Shown: positions 1 through 8,096, counted from the first letter of the stretch. The stretch: DNA of 64,000 nucleotides from Sphingobium aromaticiconvertens (GCF_037154075.1 NZ_JBANRJ010000001.1:4087501-4151500); one strand, 5' to 3'. Program-made: numbers and translations. Notes: generated by a model from the letters alone, not told the origin.

Positions 1-368
1 CGATATCCCATGCGGCAAGCCTTCTTCCATATTTGCGACCGGGTCTTGCCCGGGAAGATATCGAGCAGTTCCGCCACAGGCACGCCAGCCACATAGGGCT
101 TTCGAAGGCGAACCGCTTCATCGCCGATCCATATCTTGCGCGGAGGTATCAGGCCCAATTGACGGGCTTTATGAGCCACGGCCCCAGGAGTCCTGCGCGG
201 CAAGGCGAAACACGCCGCCTCCCTGTCGGGGAAAGTCTCACACAAATGGGCTATTTCATCTGCCGTCCAGACAGGATCACCGGCGATGGTGCATCCCGTC
301 CTTTCGATGTGCCAAAGCAACGTCATCCGCCCACGTTCACCGCGGCTCTGACTGTATGAAGGAATCAT
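1..368 (-). CDS. Myb/SANT-like tandem HTH protein (partial, runs off left edge)
   Basis: An open frame begins at the ATG at 368-366 and stays open for 122 codons to the window edge, so the C-terminus is missing. It holds two similar helical modules of about 40 residues. The first starts at W34-TADE and ends in KARQLGL (about 34-73). The second starts at W80-IGDE and ends in WKKACRMGY (about 80-122). A Trp-led module ending in a basic recognition helix is the layout of Myb/SANT-like DNA-binding repeats found in small phage and genomic-island proteins. DNA binding is inferred from that similarity only. An in-frame ATG (codon 15) is an alternative start. Its partner genes lie outside the window. 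Confidence 0.6.
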   Translation of the reverse strand, partial: MIPSYSQSRGERGRMTLLWHIERTGCTIAGDPVWTADEIAHLCETFPDREAACFALPRRTPGAVAHKARQLGLIPPRKIWIGDEAVRLRKPYVAGVPVAELLDIFPGKTRSQIWKKACRMGY

Positions 369-559
369 GGTGCGTCCCGGGAGGTTTCTGCTCCGTCGCA
401 GAATAGGGACAATCTATGCGTCCTCGTGACATCGCAGCCGACGTGCGATGTGGCTTGGAAAAATCTCCCCTTTGCGCAACGCACTGTATCCCCCGCTCGG
501 TCCTTTAGCGCGCTCATTCAGCGCTACTCGAACCCACTGTCCCAAATCCGGCATTCATG

Positions 560-855
560 TGCTCAACTCGGCGCAAAAGGGCGGAAATCAGAGCAATCGG
601 CACTTCAGTGCCCTACCCCTTGCACTGCGAATCGGCTTGCTGCATCACGATGCTTAGCCAGACGAAAAGATTGGATGTGCCACAGGCTCTTCGGGGTTTT
701 GAACTGCCAGTCTGATCGGAAGGTCAAGGCATCAAGCATATGGAGGCTTGCCGCCTGCTCTTTGAACATGTGGATAGGGTCGGCAAGCGACGTTTACGAT
801 CCACGGCTCGGAAGCGGATGTGCCACAGGCTCCAATAGGGAGTTCTGAACTGCCC
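560..855 (+). ncRNA. Structured hairpin-repeat locus, left copy (candidate ncRNA)
   Basis: No convincing gene lies between 369 and 875. From about 560 the sequence is homologous, in the same orientation, to 23180-23466. It contains in order a GGCACT-TC-AGTGCC palindrome (599-612), repeat unit 1 (673-708), a boxA-like TGCTCTTTGAACA (756-768) and repeat unit 2 (816-854). Both units read GTGCCACAG, a variable stem-loop, then TGAACTGCC. In unit 1 the stem closes with several G-U pairs. In unit 2 it is CTCC/GGAG around AATAG. Conserved flanks with compensating stem changes suggest RNA-level function. The strand is inferred from the boxA direction. The RNA class is unknown, and 369-559 holds nothing else I can recognise except, presumably, the promoter of the minus-strand gene. 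Confidence 0.5.
755..772 (+). promoter_or_regulatory. boxA-like antitermination element (left locus)
   Basis: CTGCTCTTTGAACATGTG resembles the boxA sequence of rRNA leaders (E. coli TGCTCTTTAACA; alphaproteobacterial forms have TGCTCTTTGACA). It is conserved at 23367-23384 in the second locus, while the flanking sequence is much less conserved. Nus-factor loading is an inference from sequence similarity. Confidence 0.4.
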
Positions 856-875
856 CTTCCATGCCGGATGGATAG

Positions 876-1172
876 TTAGGTTACTACCCGATAGCGACCA
901 TGGCCGACCTTCAGAAGGAGCCCATCATCGCACATGCGGGAGAGGTAGCAGCGAGGAATACCGATGTCCGTGAGATCCTTGGTTCTCACTTCGCCCCGCT
1001 CTCGTACAAAGGCGACGGCGCGTTCCCTCAAGGATGGTTTCGGACCTCCTGCTGATTTGATCCGTTCCTTACGGTCGCGATCACGCTTGCGAACACCATG
1101 CGTGGGCTCTCGTGGAAATGACAAAGGTGCGTCCGCAGCAAATTCACAAGACAACACCACCGGCTTTAGCAA
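876..1172 (-). CDS. AbiEi-like winged-helix antitoxin-domain protein (orphan, short)
   Basis: The 98-residue product carries a C-terminal winged helix (about 46-98): a helix LRERAVAFVRERG, then VRTKDLTDIGIPRCYLSRM, then a wing LLKVGHGRYRV. This is the pattern of the N-terminal DNA-binding domain of type IV AbiEi antitoxins (ARDL..GIPR.YLSRL...G.L..VGRGLYR). Full AbiEi proteins are about 190-200 residues, so the C-terminal antitoxin domain is absent and no AbiEii nucleotidyltransferase is next to it. The longest start is TTG at 1172. The basic 45-residue lead could be untranslated if a later start is used. It converges on the left hairpin locus. It may be a truncated antitoxin or a stand-alone repressor. 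Confidence 0.55.
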   Translation of the reverse strand: MLKPVVLSCEFAADAPLSFPREPTHGVRKRDRDRKERIKSAGGPKPSLRERAVAFVRERGEVRTKDLTDIGIPRCYLSRMCDDGLLLKVGHGRYRVVT

Positions 1173-1190
1173 AGAATTTCTTGCTAAAGC
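1163..1190. promoter_or_regulatory. Perfect 10-bp inverted repeat at the AbiEi-like gene start
   Basis: GCTTTAGCAA (1163-1172) and TTGCTAAAGC (1181-1190) are exact inverse complements around 8 bases. The left arm overlaps the proposed TTG start of the minus-strand winged-helix gene, as expected for an autoregulatory operator. It could instead be a hairpin in the leader RNA. Confidence 0.45.
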
Positions 1191-1376
1191 ACGGTATCGT
1201 GATATCGTTTTTCTTGCTGCCTCGGATGCGAATATTAAAATTGTTTTAGACGTATCCTGAAATGGGAGCCACTAAAATTCACAAGGGATAATTGTGTCTT
1301 TTTTCAACGCATTAGCGTTCTAGACCTGTTTTTGTTCTTTTTTCGAATTTCCTATCTCTTTGTTTTTACTTCCTTT

Positions 1377-1532
1377 TTATTTTCGCCTTTGTTCGAATCT
1401 CATCTGGGGTTCGTCACCCGCTTGCGCCTCTGCCGGTCGACACCGAAGATCATGGTTTGAATGCCTCATTTCCGCCAGGACGGTCCCTGCACGGACGCTA
1501 AATTCTTCCTGTTTCTTCAACGGTATGAACAC
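1377..1532 (-). CDS. Candidate small protein, 51 aa
   Basis: A GTG start at 1532 is preceded on the minus strand by AAGGAG at good spacing, and the frame ends with TAA at 1377-1379. The product is a basic and acidic peptide beginning MFIPLKKQEEF, with no membrane segment and no family I recognise. The ribosome site is the only support. Confidence 0.25.
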   Translation of the reverse strand: MFIPLKKQEEFSVRAGTVLAEMRHSNHDLRCRPAEAQAGDEPQMRFEQRRK

Positions 1533-1697
1533 TGAAAATCTCCTTGCAGCCATTCCCTAGCCCCTCGGGTCCGGCGACTCAGAAGCCGCAATTCGCTTCG
1601 TCCTCAGCAATATGCTTGGCTCTCAAAGGCCCCGCAATAGCCAGGGCACTGAAGTGCCGATCCGGCAAAAATTAGCAGAATTGCGCTGAATCCGCGC

Positions 1698-1723
1698 CAA
1701 AGCGGCACTATAGTGCCGCTTTG
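1698..1723. repeat. 26-bp perfect palindrome
   Basis: The sequence CAAAGCGGCACTA is followed directly by its exact reverse complement, giving two-fold symmetry with no spacer. Its core GGCACTATAGTGCC is a variant of the GGCACTnnAGTGCC palindromes at 599-612, 1645-1658 and 23211-23224. It could be a protein-binding site or a hairpin. Confidence 0.6.
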
Positions 1724-2129
1724 CTCAAATCCGGCCCCCGACGCCCTCATTCACGACATTCAAAGGATAAGTTCGGAACCCAGTCCGGCATTCCTCCTCC
1801 CCACCAGACCGTTAAGCTCCAAGCCCAGTTGAAGGGCCGCTCTTTGGCAACGGTTGGGACTTTCCGGTCAGTCGGCTTACCGGCAGTTGCAAAGAATAGT
1901 GACGTCGCCCAGCAACTGGGCGCCCTCAGATCAATGCCTAAGGTGAGACATTCCTACCGTTCCCGTCGGAACCCGAGGCAAGGCGTTCCCTGTTCCGTCG
2001 ACGACCGACGCGAAGGTACGTGCACGACGCTACAGTGACCGCATGAGATAGCGCAACTCATTCTGCACACCACTGGACAACAAAGACACAATTGGTTCAC
2101 CACCCTAGAGTTGAATTGGGGGGTATCAA

Positions 2130-2904
2130 GTGGCGACTCGCACTGTCGGTGACACGGACGAACAGACTTCAGTTTTTCAGAGCGATCTGCCCATCGACGA
2201 CAAGCTGGACAGAGCGAGGATGGATCTGCTCGACCTGTCGGCTAGGAACCGCCTCCTCAACATGCCGCGGTCCGGAAAGAGCGCGAAGGCCGTTCAGGTC
2301 GTCGATGAGAAGAGCGCTCAGATATTCAGACTGCTGGTCAGCGAGGGTAAGGTCTTCACCTTCCTCGCCGGACGCCTATCGCCGCAGGATACCGCTGAGG
2401 GTGAGGAGGAGCCGGACGAGATCGCAGATCTCGCCCAACCGGAAGACGACGAGCTGGATGAGAAGGGACGAGCCTCCCGCCATGTCGACACCCGTCTTCA
2501 GACCCGCCTGACCTCTAAGGGGTTGCAGAAGCGGCTGCTCGAACTCTTCTACGACGCCCGCACCCTCGAGGAGGAGCAGGGCGTCAACATTCTGTATCTC
2601 GCCCTTGGCGCGTTGAAGTGGATCGACCCTCAGAACGCGGCCAATGTGCGCTACGCACCACTGCTTCTCGTACCGGTCTCGCTCGAGCGCGGCAACGCTG
2701 GCGAGAAGTTCAAGCTGCGGGCCCGTCAGGAGGACTTCGCCGCGATATCACTGGAGGCTTATCTCGACCGCGTCCACGGTATCCGGCTTCCCGCGTTCGA
2801 GGCGACCGACGGTTTCGACTTCGACGGCTATGTCGCCGGGGTGGCCGACGCCGTCGCCGCGAAGCACGGCTGAGCGTGCGGGAAGGGTCGATGGCGGCGG
2901 GCAG
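2130..2904 (+). pseudogene. DUF4011-family helicase N-terminal fragment, frameshifted and truncated
   Basis: The GTG-started frame (GGGGGG upstream) gives 247 residues with the DUF4011 N-terminal pattern: LDLSARNRLLN (about 36-46), RLLELFYDARTLEEEQGVNILYLALG.LKW and YAPLLLVPVSLER. It stops at 2873 after AAKHG. Reading on after one missing base (TGG reduced to TG at about 2871) restores GWSVREGSMAAG, the family continuation, up to about 2900. There the homology ends at the arsH stop codon. Full-length relatives are very large proteins that add superfamily I helicase, Vsr-like nuclease and DUF3320 domains and have been linked to phage defence. Only the N-terminal piece remains, so I treat it as dead. 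A separate role for the 247-residue fragment cannot be excluded. Confidence 0.75.
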
Positions 2905-3651
2905 TCAGGATTGTGATGCTATCGCGATAGCTGAGTGGTCCGCAGCAGCATCGACCGGAATTCCCGCTTCCTTACGTTCGGAGTATCGGTCGACCAACTG
3001 CGCCGCGTGGGGTCGCAGAAGCACGGTGAAACGCACCAATTCCTCCATCACATCGACGATGCGGTCGTAATAGCTCGACGCGCGCATCCTGCCATCCTCG
3101 TCAAACTCCTTATAGGCCATCGCCACCGCCGACTGGTTCGGAATCGTGAACATTCGCATCCAGCGGCCCAGCAGGCGTAGCGAGTTAAGGGCGTTGAACG
3201 ATTGCGAACCACCCGACACCTGCATAACTGCAAGCGTGCGACCCTGTGTCGGCCGCATTCCGCCCATTTCAAGAGGAAGGTGGTCGATCTGCGTCTTCAT
3301 GATGCCACTGATCTGGCCATGCCGTTCCGGGCTGCACCAAACCATGCCTTCCGACCAGAGCGCATGCTCGCGCAGTTCATGCACGGCCGGGTGGTCGTCA
3401 CCCGCTACCTGATCGGGCAGCGGCAGATCGCTGGGATCAAAGATGCGTGTCTCGGCGCCGAAATATTGCAGCAAGCGTGCGGCCTCTTCCACGGCAAGGC
3501 GTGAGAATGAGCGCTCTCGCAGCGAACCGTAGAGAAGCAGAATTCGTGGAGACGGCTGGTCCGGACCCAAGCCTGTAGCGGGGCGAGCCAGCGCAAATGC
3601 CTTGTCCAGGGCAGGAAAATGATCTGGGGCGGCGAGTGCGCGCAGTCTCAT
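2905..3651 (-). CDS. arsH: ArsH, NADPH-dependent FMN reductase of arsenic resistance
   Basis: The 248-residue product has the ArsH flavodoxin-like fold: [23 protein letters not shown] near residue 40 (flavin phosphate loop), then [23 protein letters not shown] and the ArsH-typical [21 protein letters not shown]. ArsH enzymes reduce FMN or quinones with NADPH and can oxidise trivalent organoarsenicals. It is the last gene of the ars operon. Its ATG overlaps the acr3 stop codon by 4 bases, implying translational coupling. Its stop codon lies just beyond the point where the DUF4011 remnant's homology ends. Confidence 0.93.
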   Translation of the reverse strand: MRLRALAAPDHFPALDKAFALARPATGLGPDQPSPRILLLYGSLRERSFSRLAVEEAARLLQYFGAETRIFDPSDLPLPDQVAGDDHPAVHELREHALWSEGMVWCSPERHGQISGIMKTQIDHLPLEMGGMRPTQGRTLAVMQVSGGSQSFNALNSLRLLGRWMRMFTIPNQSAVAMAYKEFDEDGRMRASSYYDRIVDVMEELVRFTVLLRPHAAQLVDRYSERKEAGIPVDAAADHSAIAIASQS

Positions 3652-4676
3652 GCGGAGATACCTTTCTCGTACCAGGGGCGGGTCCGCTTCACTAAGACAA
3701 CGATCGAGAGCATCACCGGCACTTCGACCAGAACGCCCACGACTGTTGCCAGTGCAGCACCGGAACTGAAGCCAAAGAGGCTGATGGCGGCGGCCACAGC
3801 CAATTCGAAGAAGTTAGATGCGCCGATCAGTGCGGAAGGTCCGGCGACGCACCATGCCACGCCAAGCCTGCGACTTAGCCAATAGGCGATGCCGGCATTG
3901 AGATAGACCTGAAACAGGATCGGCACGGCAATCAGCGCGATTACCAGCGGTTGGCGAACAATCTGTTCCCCCTGAAATCCGAAAAGCAGAACCAGGGTCA
4001 GCAGTAAGCTGGAAAGGCTGATCGGCCCCAATGCCGACAGGAAGCGCTGAAGCCTTTCCTCGCCACCGCGCAGGAGGGCGTGGCGGAGCATCTGCGCGAT
4101 TACTACCGGCACGATGATGTAGAGCCCGACCGAGAGCATCAGCGTGTCCCAGGGTACGGTGATCGAGGCAACCCCAAGCAGCAGACCCACAAGCGGAGCG
4201 AAAGCGAACACCATGATGAGGTCGTTGAGCGCAACCTGGCTCAGGGTGTAGTTCGCCTCCCCGTCGACGAGGTTCGACCAAACGAAGACCATCGCCGTAC
4301 AGGGCGCCGCAGCCAGCAGAATCAGCCCTGCAATGTAGGACGATGATGCGCCGTCAGGCAGGAATGGGGCAAACAGATAGCCGAGGAAGAAGGTGCCCAA
4401 CAGCGCCATCGAGAATGGTTTGATTGCCCAGTTCACCACGAGGGTGACGCCGATGCCCCGCCAGTGCTCGCGCAGGCTGTGCAGCGCTGCGAAATCGACC
4501 CGCAGCAACATAGGGATGATCATCAGCCAGACCAGCACGGCGACCACGAGATTAACACTTGCGATCTCCAGCGCCGCAATCGCCTCGAAGGCGCCAGGAA
4601 GCAGATGCCCGAGACCGATCCCAACAACAATGCACAGCGCCACCCAAAGCGAGAGATAGCGTTCGAACAGGGACAT
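3648..4676 (-). CDS. acr3: Acr3 arsenite efflux permease
   Basis: This 342-residue inner-membrane protein has about ten hydrophobic segments and the Acr3 signature [14 protein letters not shown], with the conserved Cys at residue 126, plus [18 protein letters not shown]. Acr3 extrudes As(III) using the proton motive force. I start at [11 protein letters not shown]. The longer frame to 4775 overlaps arsN and adds a hydrophilic lead foreign to the family. It sits 5 bases after arsN and overlaps arsH. It exports the arsenite produced by ArsC. Confidence 0.93.
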   Translation of the reverse strand: MSLFERYLSLWVALCIVVGIGLGHLLPGAFEAIAALEIASVNLVVAVLVWLMIIPMLLRVDFAALHSLREHWRGIGVTLVVNWAIKPFSMALLGTFFLGYLFAPFLPDGASSSYIAGLILLAAAPCTAMVFVWSNLVDGEANYTLSQVALNDLIMVFAFAPLVGLLLGVASITVPWDTLMLSVGLYIIVPVVIAQMLRHALLRGGEERLQRFLSALGPISLSSLLLTLVLLFGFQGEQIVRQPLVIALIAVPILFQVYLNAGIAYWLSRRLGVAWCVAGPSALIGASNFFELAVAAAISLFGFSSGAALATVVGVLVEVPVMLSIVVLVKRTRPWYEKGISA

Positions 4677-4681
4677 GATCT

Positions 4682-5218
4682 CTAATCCGCGTTGGATGGG
4701 TGTGGGGCACTTGCCGTGCCACCGCCCAAGGCAATCTGCATGTAAACCGTATCGAGCCAGCGGCCCGCCTTCCAACCCATGCCTGTCAGGCGGCCGACCT
4801 GCTCAAAACCGCTGGAACCATGCAGTGCGACAGAGGCGGGTTCGCTGCCGCCGATAACGGCGACCATCTGCCGGAAGCCATAGGTTTCGGCTGCCTCCAG
4901 CAAGGCTCCAAGGAGCATCTTGCCTATGCCGCCGCCGCGCCGGTCATGCGCCACATAGATGCTGTTCTCGCAGGCATAGGCGTAGGCTGGCCGATCGCGA
5001 AACTGCGTCGCGTAGGCATAGCCCACCACCTCGCAGTCGTCGCAGGCGACGAGGAACGGCCAATGCCGGCCGGTCACCGCCAATATTCTATCTGTGGTCT
5101 CGGCCTCCGTCGGCGGCACGACTTCGTAGGTCGCAGTGCCGTAGAGAACATGATGGGCGTAGATGGCGGCGATGGCCGCTGCATCGTCGACCGTCGCCCT
5201 GCCAACTGAAAGGGTCAT
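4682..5218 (-). CDS. arsN: ArsN-type GNAT N-acetyltransferase
   Basis: The 178-residue GNAT protein resembles phosphinothricin acetyltransferases: IAAIYAHHVLYGTATYE near residue 17, YAYENS-like substrate strand, and the acetyl-CoA loop DRRGGGIGKMLL (about 93-104), ending with GFEQVGRLTGMGWKAGRWLDTVYMQ. ArsN proteins in ars operons acetylate arsenic-containing analogues such as arsinothricin. That substrate is inferred from context. The start overlaps the arsC stop by 4 bases. Confidence 0.85.
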   Translation of the reverse strand: MTLSVGRATVDDAAAIAAIYAHHVLYGTATYEVVPPTEAETTDRILAVTGRHWPFLVACDDCEVVGYAYATQFRDRPAYAYACENSIYVAHDRRGGGIGKMLLGALLEAAETYGFRQMVAVIGGSEPASVALHGSSGFEQVGRLTGMGWKAGRWLDTVYMQIALGGGTASAPHPSNAD

Positions 5219-5628
5219 TGCCGGGTGGCTTCGACGACTTCACCGTCTTCCTTGACGAAGGTGTTGCGCTGTTCGGCCGGCAGCAGATCCAACACTTCTT
5301 CGGAAGGGCGGCAGAGCTTCACACCCAGTGGCGAGACTACCAGCGGGCGGTTGATGAGGATGGGATGCTCCACCATCGCATCGATCAGTGCTTCGTCGGT
5401 CAGGCTCGCGTCGCCGAGGCCCAACTCGGCATAGGGTGTGCCCTTCTCGCGCAGCAGAGTGCGCGGAGTGATGCTGGCTCGCTCGATGAGTTGGACCAGC
5501 AACGCGCGGCTGGGCGGCGTCTTAAGATACTCGACAACGTGCGGCTCGATGCCCGCATTGCGGATCATGGCCATGGTATTGCGAGAGGTCCCGCATTGCG
5601 GGTTATGGTAGATTACGATATCGGTCAT
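5215..5628 (-). CDS. arsC: Arsenate reductase ArsC (glutaredoxin-dependent class)
   Basis: The 137-residue product opens with the class motif IYHNPQCGTSRN, where Cys12 is the nucleophile that attacks arsenate. Arginines follow in SITPRTLLREKGTPY and HPILINRPLV, matching the anion-binding residues of the family. It reduces As(V) to As(III) with glutathione and glutaredoxin. It lies 10 bases after arsR. The length is normal for the family. Confidence 0.95.
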   Translation of the reverse strand: MTDIVIYHNPQCGTSRNTMAMIRNAGIEPHVVEYLKTPPSRALLVQLIERASITPRTLLREKGTPYAELGLGDASLTDEALIDAMVEHPILINRPLVVSPLGVKLCRPSEEVLDLLPAEQRNTFVKEDGEVVEATRQ

Positions 5629-5638
5629 CGTTGCCTCT

Positions 5639-5968
5639 TCAGCAGCAGGTAAGTTCGGCCAGAAGTGGCTCGCACAGTTCGGCGCGCCCTTGGCAGCAAT
5701 CCTTGGCCAGATAGACCATCAGTCCGCGTAGCGCGTCGAGGTTGGCGCGCTGGATCTGGTGACGGCCACGCTTCTCGGGAAGCACCAGGCCGGCCTTCAC
5801 CATGACGGCGAGATGTGTCGAGAATGTGCTCTGTGTCAGCCCCGAAGCCTCAACCAGCGCGCCGGTTGATAGACCGTCAGGCTCATGCCGGATTAGCAAA
5901 CGAAACGCATCGAGGCGCGTCGGATGTGAAAGCGCGGAGAGAATCGAGAGGGCGTCATCCGTGTTCAT
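5639..5968 (-). CDS. arsR: ArsR-family arsenic-responsive repressor
   Basis: The 109-residue winged-helix protein has LSALSHPTRLDAFRLL at the N-terminus, a recognition helix GLTQSTFSTHLAVM and a beta-wing EKRGRHQIQ. It lacks the ELCVCDL metal site of E. coli ArsR. Instead it carries Cys91, Cys92 and Cys99 near the C-terminus, a spacing like the Cys95/96/102 As(III) site of Acidithiobacillus ArsR, plus a terminal Cys108-Cys109 pair. As(III) binding would release it from the operators just upstream. It is the first gene of the operon. Confidence 0.92.
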   Translation of the reverse strand: MNTDDALSILSALSHPTRLDAFRLLIRHEPDGLSTGALVEASGLTQSTFSTHLAVMVKAGLVLPEKRGRHQIQRANLDALRGLMVYLAKDCCQGRAELCEPLLAELTCC

Positions 5969-5970
5969 AC

Positions 5971-6026
5971 ATCGGAATTATCCGATGAAATTTCTTTCGT
6001 CAACAATGCATCGCTAATTTCCGATG
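5971..6026. promoter_or_regulatory. ars operator/promoter region with two inverted repeats
   Basis: ATCGGA-ATTA-TCCGAT (5971-5986) lies directly before the arsR ATG. A second imperfect element, CATCG-N8-CGATG, spans 6009-6026. Both carry ATCGGA/TCCGAT-like half sites around an A/T-rich centre, as ArsR-family operators do. Binding by ArsR is inferred. Nothing recognisable lies between 6027 and 6228. Confidence 0.6.
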
Positions 6027-6228
6027 TCTCTAGATGGCGGCCTAACGGCTTGGGCTTTGTTCTTAGACTTAGAAACCGGACGGACCGCAGTTGGGATTCA
6101 AAAATGGAGAGCTGAGAGGCCGGGATGGGCTATCTACGACCCGAGGGCATCCCGTTCGAGCCGCGCATAATTCTTACTAACCAAGGTTAATTTCGGCGTT
6201 TTTCCATCTGTTACGGACAATCAAAATT

Positions 6229-6253
6229 GGAACGCGCCGCCAAGAACCGGGTT
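6229..6253 (+). promoter_or_regulatory. EcfG-like general stress promoter
   Basis: GGAAC (6229-6233), a 16-base spacer and gGTT (6250-6253) match the alphaproteobacterial EcfG consensus GGAAC-N16/17-CGTT except for one base. The predicted start of transcription is about 25-30 bases before the SRPBCC gene ATG. Confidence 0.5.
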
Positions 6254-6289
6254 GACGGGTCTATTGCCATCGTCAGCCAGGAGAGCAGC

Positions 6290-6877
6290 ATGGGCGACAC
6301 GCTTGTCCCGCCGCGCGGAGATGACGCGCCGATCACCACGTCAAAACAGAGCAATGCCATCAATGATGCGACGGCTAACCTGGTCGAGGGTAAGGGAGAC
6401 GCGCTGATCGGCAAGACGGTCACCGTCAATCGGCCGCGCGCAGAGCTTTTCGCCTATTGGCGCGACTTCTCCAATCTTCCGCGCTTCATGGAAAATCTGG
6501 TTTCTGTTGAGAAGCTCGATGACCGGCGGTTCCGGTGGGTCGTGAAGGCGCCGGCCGGGCAAACGGTCGAATGGATCGCTGCGATAACCGAAGAGAAACA
6601 GGACGGATTCATCGCCTGGGCCTCGGAACACGGCGCGGATGTCCCCAATAGCGGGCGTATCGATTTTCGCGATGCACCCGGCGGGCGCGGCACCTGGGTC
6701 AGTGCGACCATCCTCTACGATCCGCCAGCCGGCATCATCGGCAAGGTCATCGCCACCATGTTTCAGCGCGAGCCCGCCATTCAGGCGCGGCGGGAACTGC
6801 GGCGCTTCAAGCAACTGATGGAGACCGGCGAGGTGGCGACCGCCGCTCGGACCCGCAAGCAGCAGGAGCAGGCCTGA
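6290..6877 (+). CDS. SRPBCC-fold (polyketide cyclase/dehydrase-like) stress protein
   Basis: I start at the ATG at 6290 because AGGAGAG lies just upstream. The frame extends to 6227, but that part overlaps the promoter. The product has 195 residues. After a disordered 40-residue lead comes a START/SRPBCC domain: [40 protein letters not shown], then a [18 protein letters not shown] strand and a C-terminal helix. Such proteins have a hydrophobic ligand pocket, but this ligand is unknown. In sphingomonads and rhizobia they sit beside zinc alcohol dehydrogenases in stress clusters. The downstream gene overlaps by one base. Confidence 0.8.
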   Translation: MGDTLVPPRGDDAPITTSKQSNAINDATANLVEGKGDALIGKTVTVNRPRAELFAYWRDFSNLPRFMENLVSVEKLDDRRFRWVVKAPAGQTVEWIAAITEEKQDGFIAWASEHGADVPNSGRIDFRDAPGGRGTWVSATILYDPPAGIIGKVIATMFQREPAIQARRELRRFKQLMETGEVATAARTRKQQEQA

Positions 6878-8070
6878 TGCGCGCTTTGACCTGGCATGGA
6901 AAGCATGACGTGCGCGTCGATACGGTCGACGATCCAGAAATCCTCAATCCGCGCGACGCGATCATCAATGTCACGTCGACCGCCATCTGCGGGTCCGACC
7001 TTCACCTCTATGACGGCTATATCCCGACCATGAAGGCGGGCGACATATTGGGCCATGAATTCATGGGCGAAGTTGTCGAGACCGGCCCCCAATCGACCCT
7101 GCAAAAGGGTCAGCGCGTCGTGGTGCCTTTCACCATCGCCTGCGGCAGCTGCTTCCATTGCAGCAAGCATCAATATTCGGCATGCGACAATGGCCTGCCA
7201 GCGGACAATCAGGATATTGCTCAGGCCGCCTATGGCCAGCCCATGTCGGGACTGTTCGGTTACAGCCATATGACCGGCGGCTATGCCGGCGGCCAGGCCG
7301 AATATGTGCGCGTGCCTTTTTCCGATGTGGGACCGATCGTCGTTCCCGACGGGATCGAGGACGACAAGGTGCTGTTCCTGTCCGACATCTTGCCGACCGG
7401 CTGGATGGCCGCGGAAAATGCGGAGATCGAGCCCGGCGACACCGTGGCGGTGTGGGGCTGCGGCCCGGTCGGGCTGTTCGCGGTGCAATCGGCTTTCCTG
7501 ATGGGTGCCGAGCGCGTCATCGCCATCGACCATTTCCCGCACCGGCTCGAACTGGCGCGAAAGTTTGGTGCGGAGACGATCAACTTCGAGGAAACCAAAA
7601 CCTATGAGGCGCTGATGGAGATGACCGGTGGCATCGGTCCCGATGCCTGCATCGACAGCGTCGGCCTTGAGGCGCACGGCTTCTTTGCCGACAATGTCTG
7701 GGATCAGATCAAGGTCTCAACCTTCCTCGGCACGGACCGCGCCCATTCGATCCGCCAGGCGATCCTCGCCTGCCGCAAGGGTGGCCGGGTCTCGATGCCG
7801 GCGGTCTACGGAGGCTTCGTCGACAAATTCCCCTTGGGCGCCTTCATGGAAAAGGGCCTGACGCTCAAGACCGGCCAGACCCACGTCCAGCATTATATGC
7901 CCGGGCTGCTCAACGCGATCATGGAGGAGAAGATCGACACGACCTTTCTCATCTCGCACCGCATGCCGCTGGAACAGGCGGCACAAGGCTATAGGCTGTT
8001 CCACGACAAGCAGAACGAAGTGACGAAGATCGTGCTGAAACCGGGCATGGACCTGTCGCAGGCGGCCTGA
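6877..8070 (+). CDS. Zinc-dependent alcohol dehydrogenase (formaldehyde dehydrogenase-like)
   Basis: The 397-residue MDR-family enzyme carries the catalytic-zinc motif GHEFMGEV (about 60), the structural-zinc cysteines [17 protein letters not shown] (about 89-105) and a Rossmann loop [12 protein letters not shown] (about 192). The long insertion before the structural zinc region and the overall length fit the glutathione-independent formaldehyde/threonine dehydrogenase branch. The substrate is unknown. AGGAG precedes the ATG inside the SRPBCC gene end, so the two are probably co-translated. Confidence 0.88.
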   Translation: MRALTWHGKHDVRVDTVDDPEILNPRDAIINVTSTAICGSDLHLYDGYIPTMKAGDILGHEFMGEVVETGPQSTLQKGQRVVVPFTIACGSCFHCSKHQYSACDNGLPADNQDIAQAAYGQPMSGLFGYSHMTGGYAGGQAEYVRVPFSDVGPIVVPDGIEDDKVLFLSDILPTGWMAAENAEIEPGDTVAVWGCGPVGLFAVQSAFLMGAERVIAIDHFPHRLELARKFGAETINFEETKTYEALMEMTGGIGPDACIDSVGLEAHGFFADNVWDQIKVSTFLGTDRAHSIRQAILACRKGGRVSMPAVYGGFVDKFPLGAFMEKGLTLKTGQTHVQHYMPGLLNAIMEEKIDTTFLISHRMPLEQAAQGYRLFHDKQNEVTKIVLKPGMDLSQAA

Positions 8071-8096
8071 CCCTTATTCTCACAGGAGACTAGCTG

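Larger units (their letters stand above)
1191..2129. other. Gene-poor, partly AT-rich intergenic stretch with palindromes
   Basis: No recognisable family is encoded. The part at 1191-1400 is clearly richer in A and T than the rest of the window, which fits acquired DNA. GGCACT-GA-AGTGCC at 1645-1658 is the reverse complement of the palindrome in both hairpin loci. A 26-bp perfect palindrome lies at 1698-1723 and contains GGCACTATAGTGCC. GGGAGCCACT at 1264-1273 recurs at 23785-23794 downstream of the other locus. Open frames at 1360-1560 and 1721-2038 look like chance. Confidence 0.5.

Noticed and set aside
426..848. 140-residue open frame over the left hairpin locus
   Set aside because: It has no ribosome site, no family pattern and an odd composition, and it crosses the repeat units whose variation is base-paired rather than codon-like.
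673..854. Integron attC sites
   Set aside because: attC ends need GTTRRRY/RYYYAAC core sites. The flanks GTGCCA and AACTGCC do not form them, and no integrase or cassettes are present.
560..860. CRISPR array
   Set aside because: The units are not near-identical repeats with equal-length spacers. The variable part is inside the hairpin and the linkers are unequal (roughly 33-108 bases) and conserved between loci. No cas genes are near.
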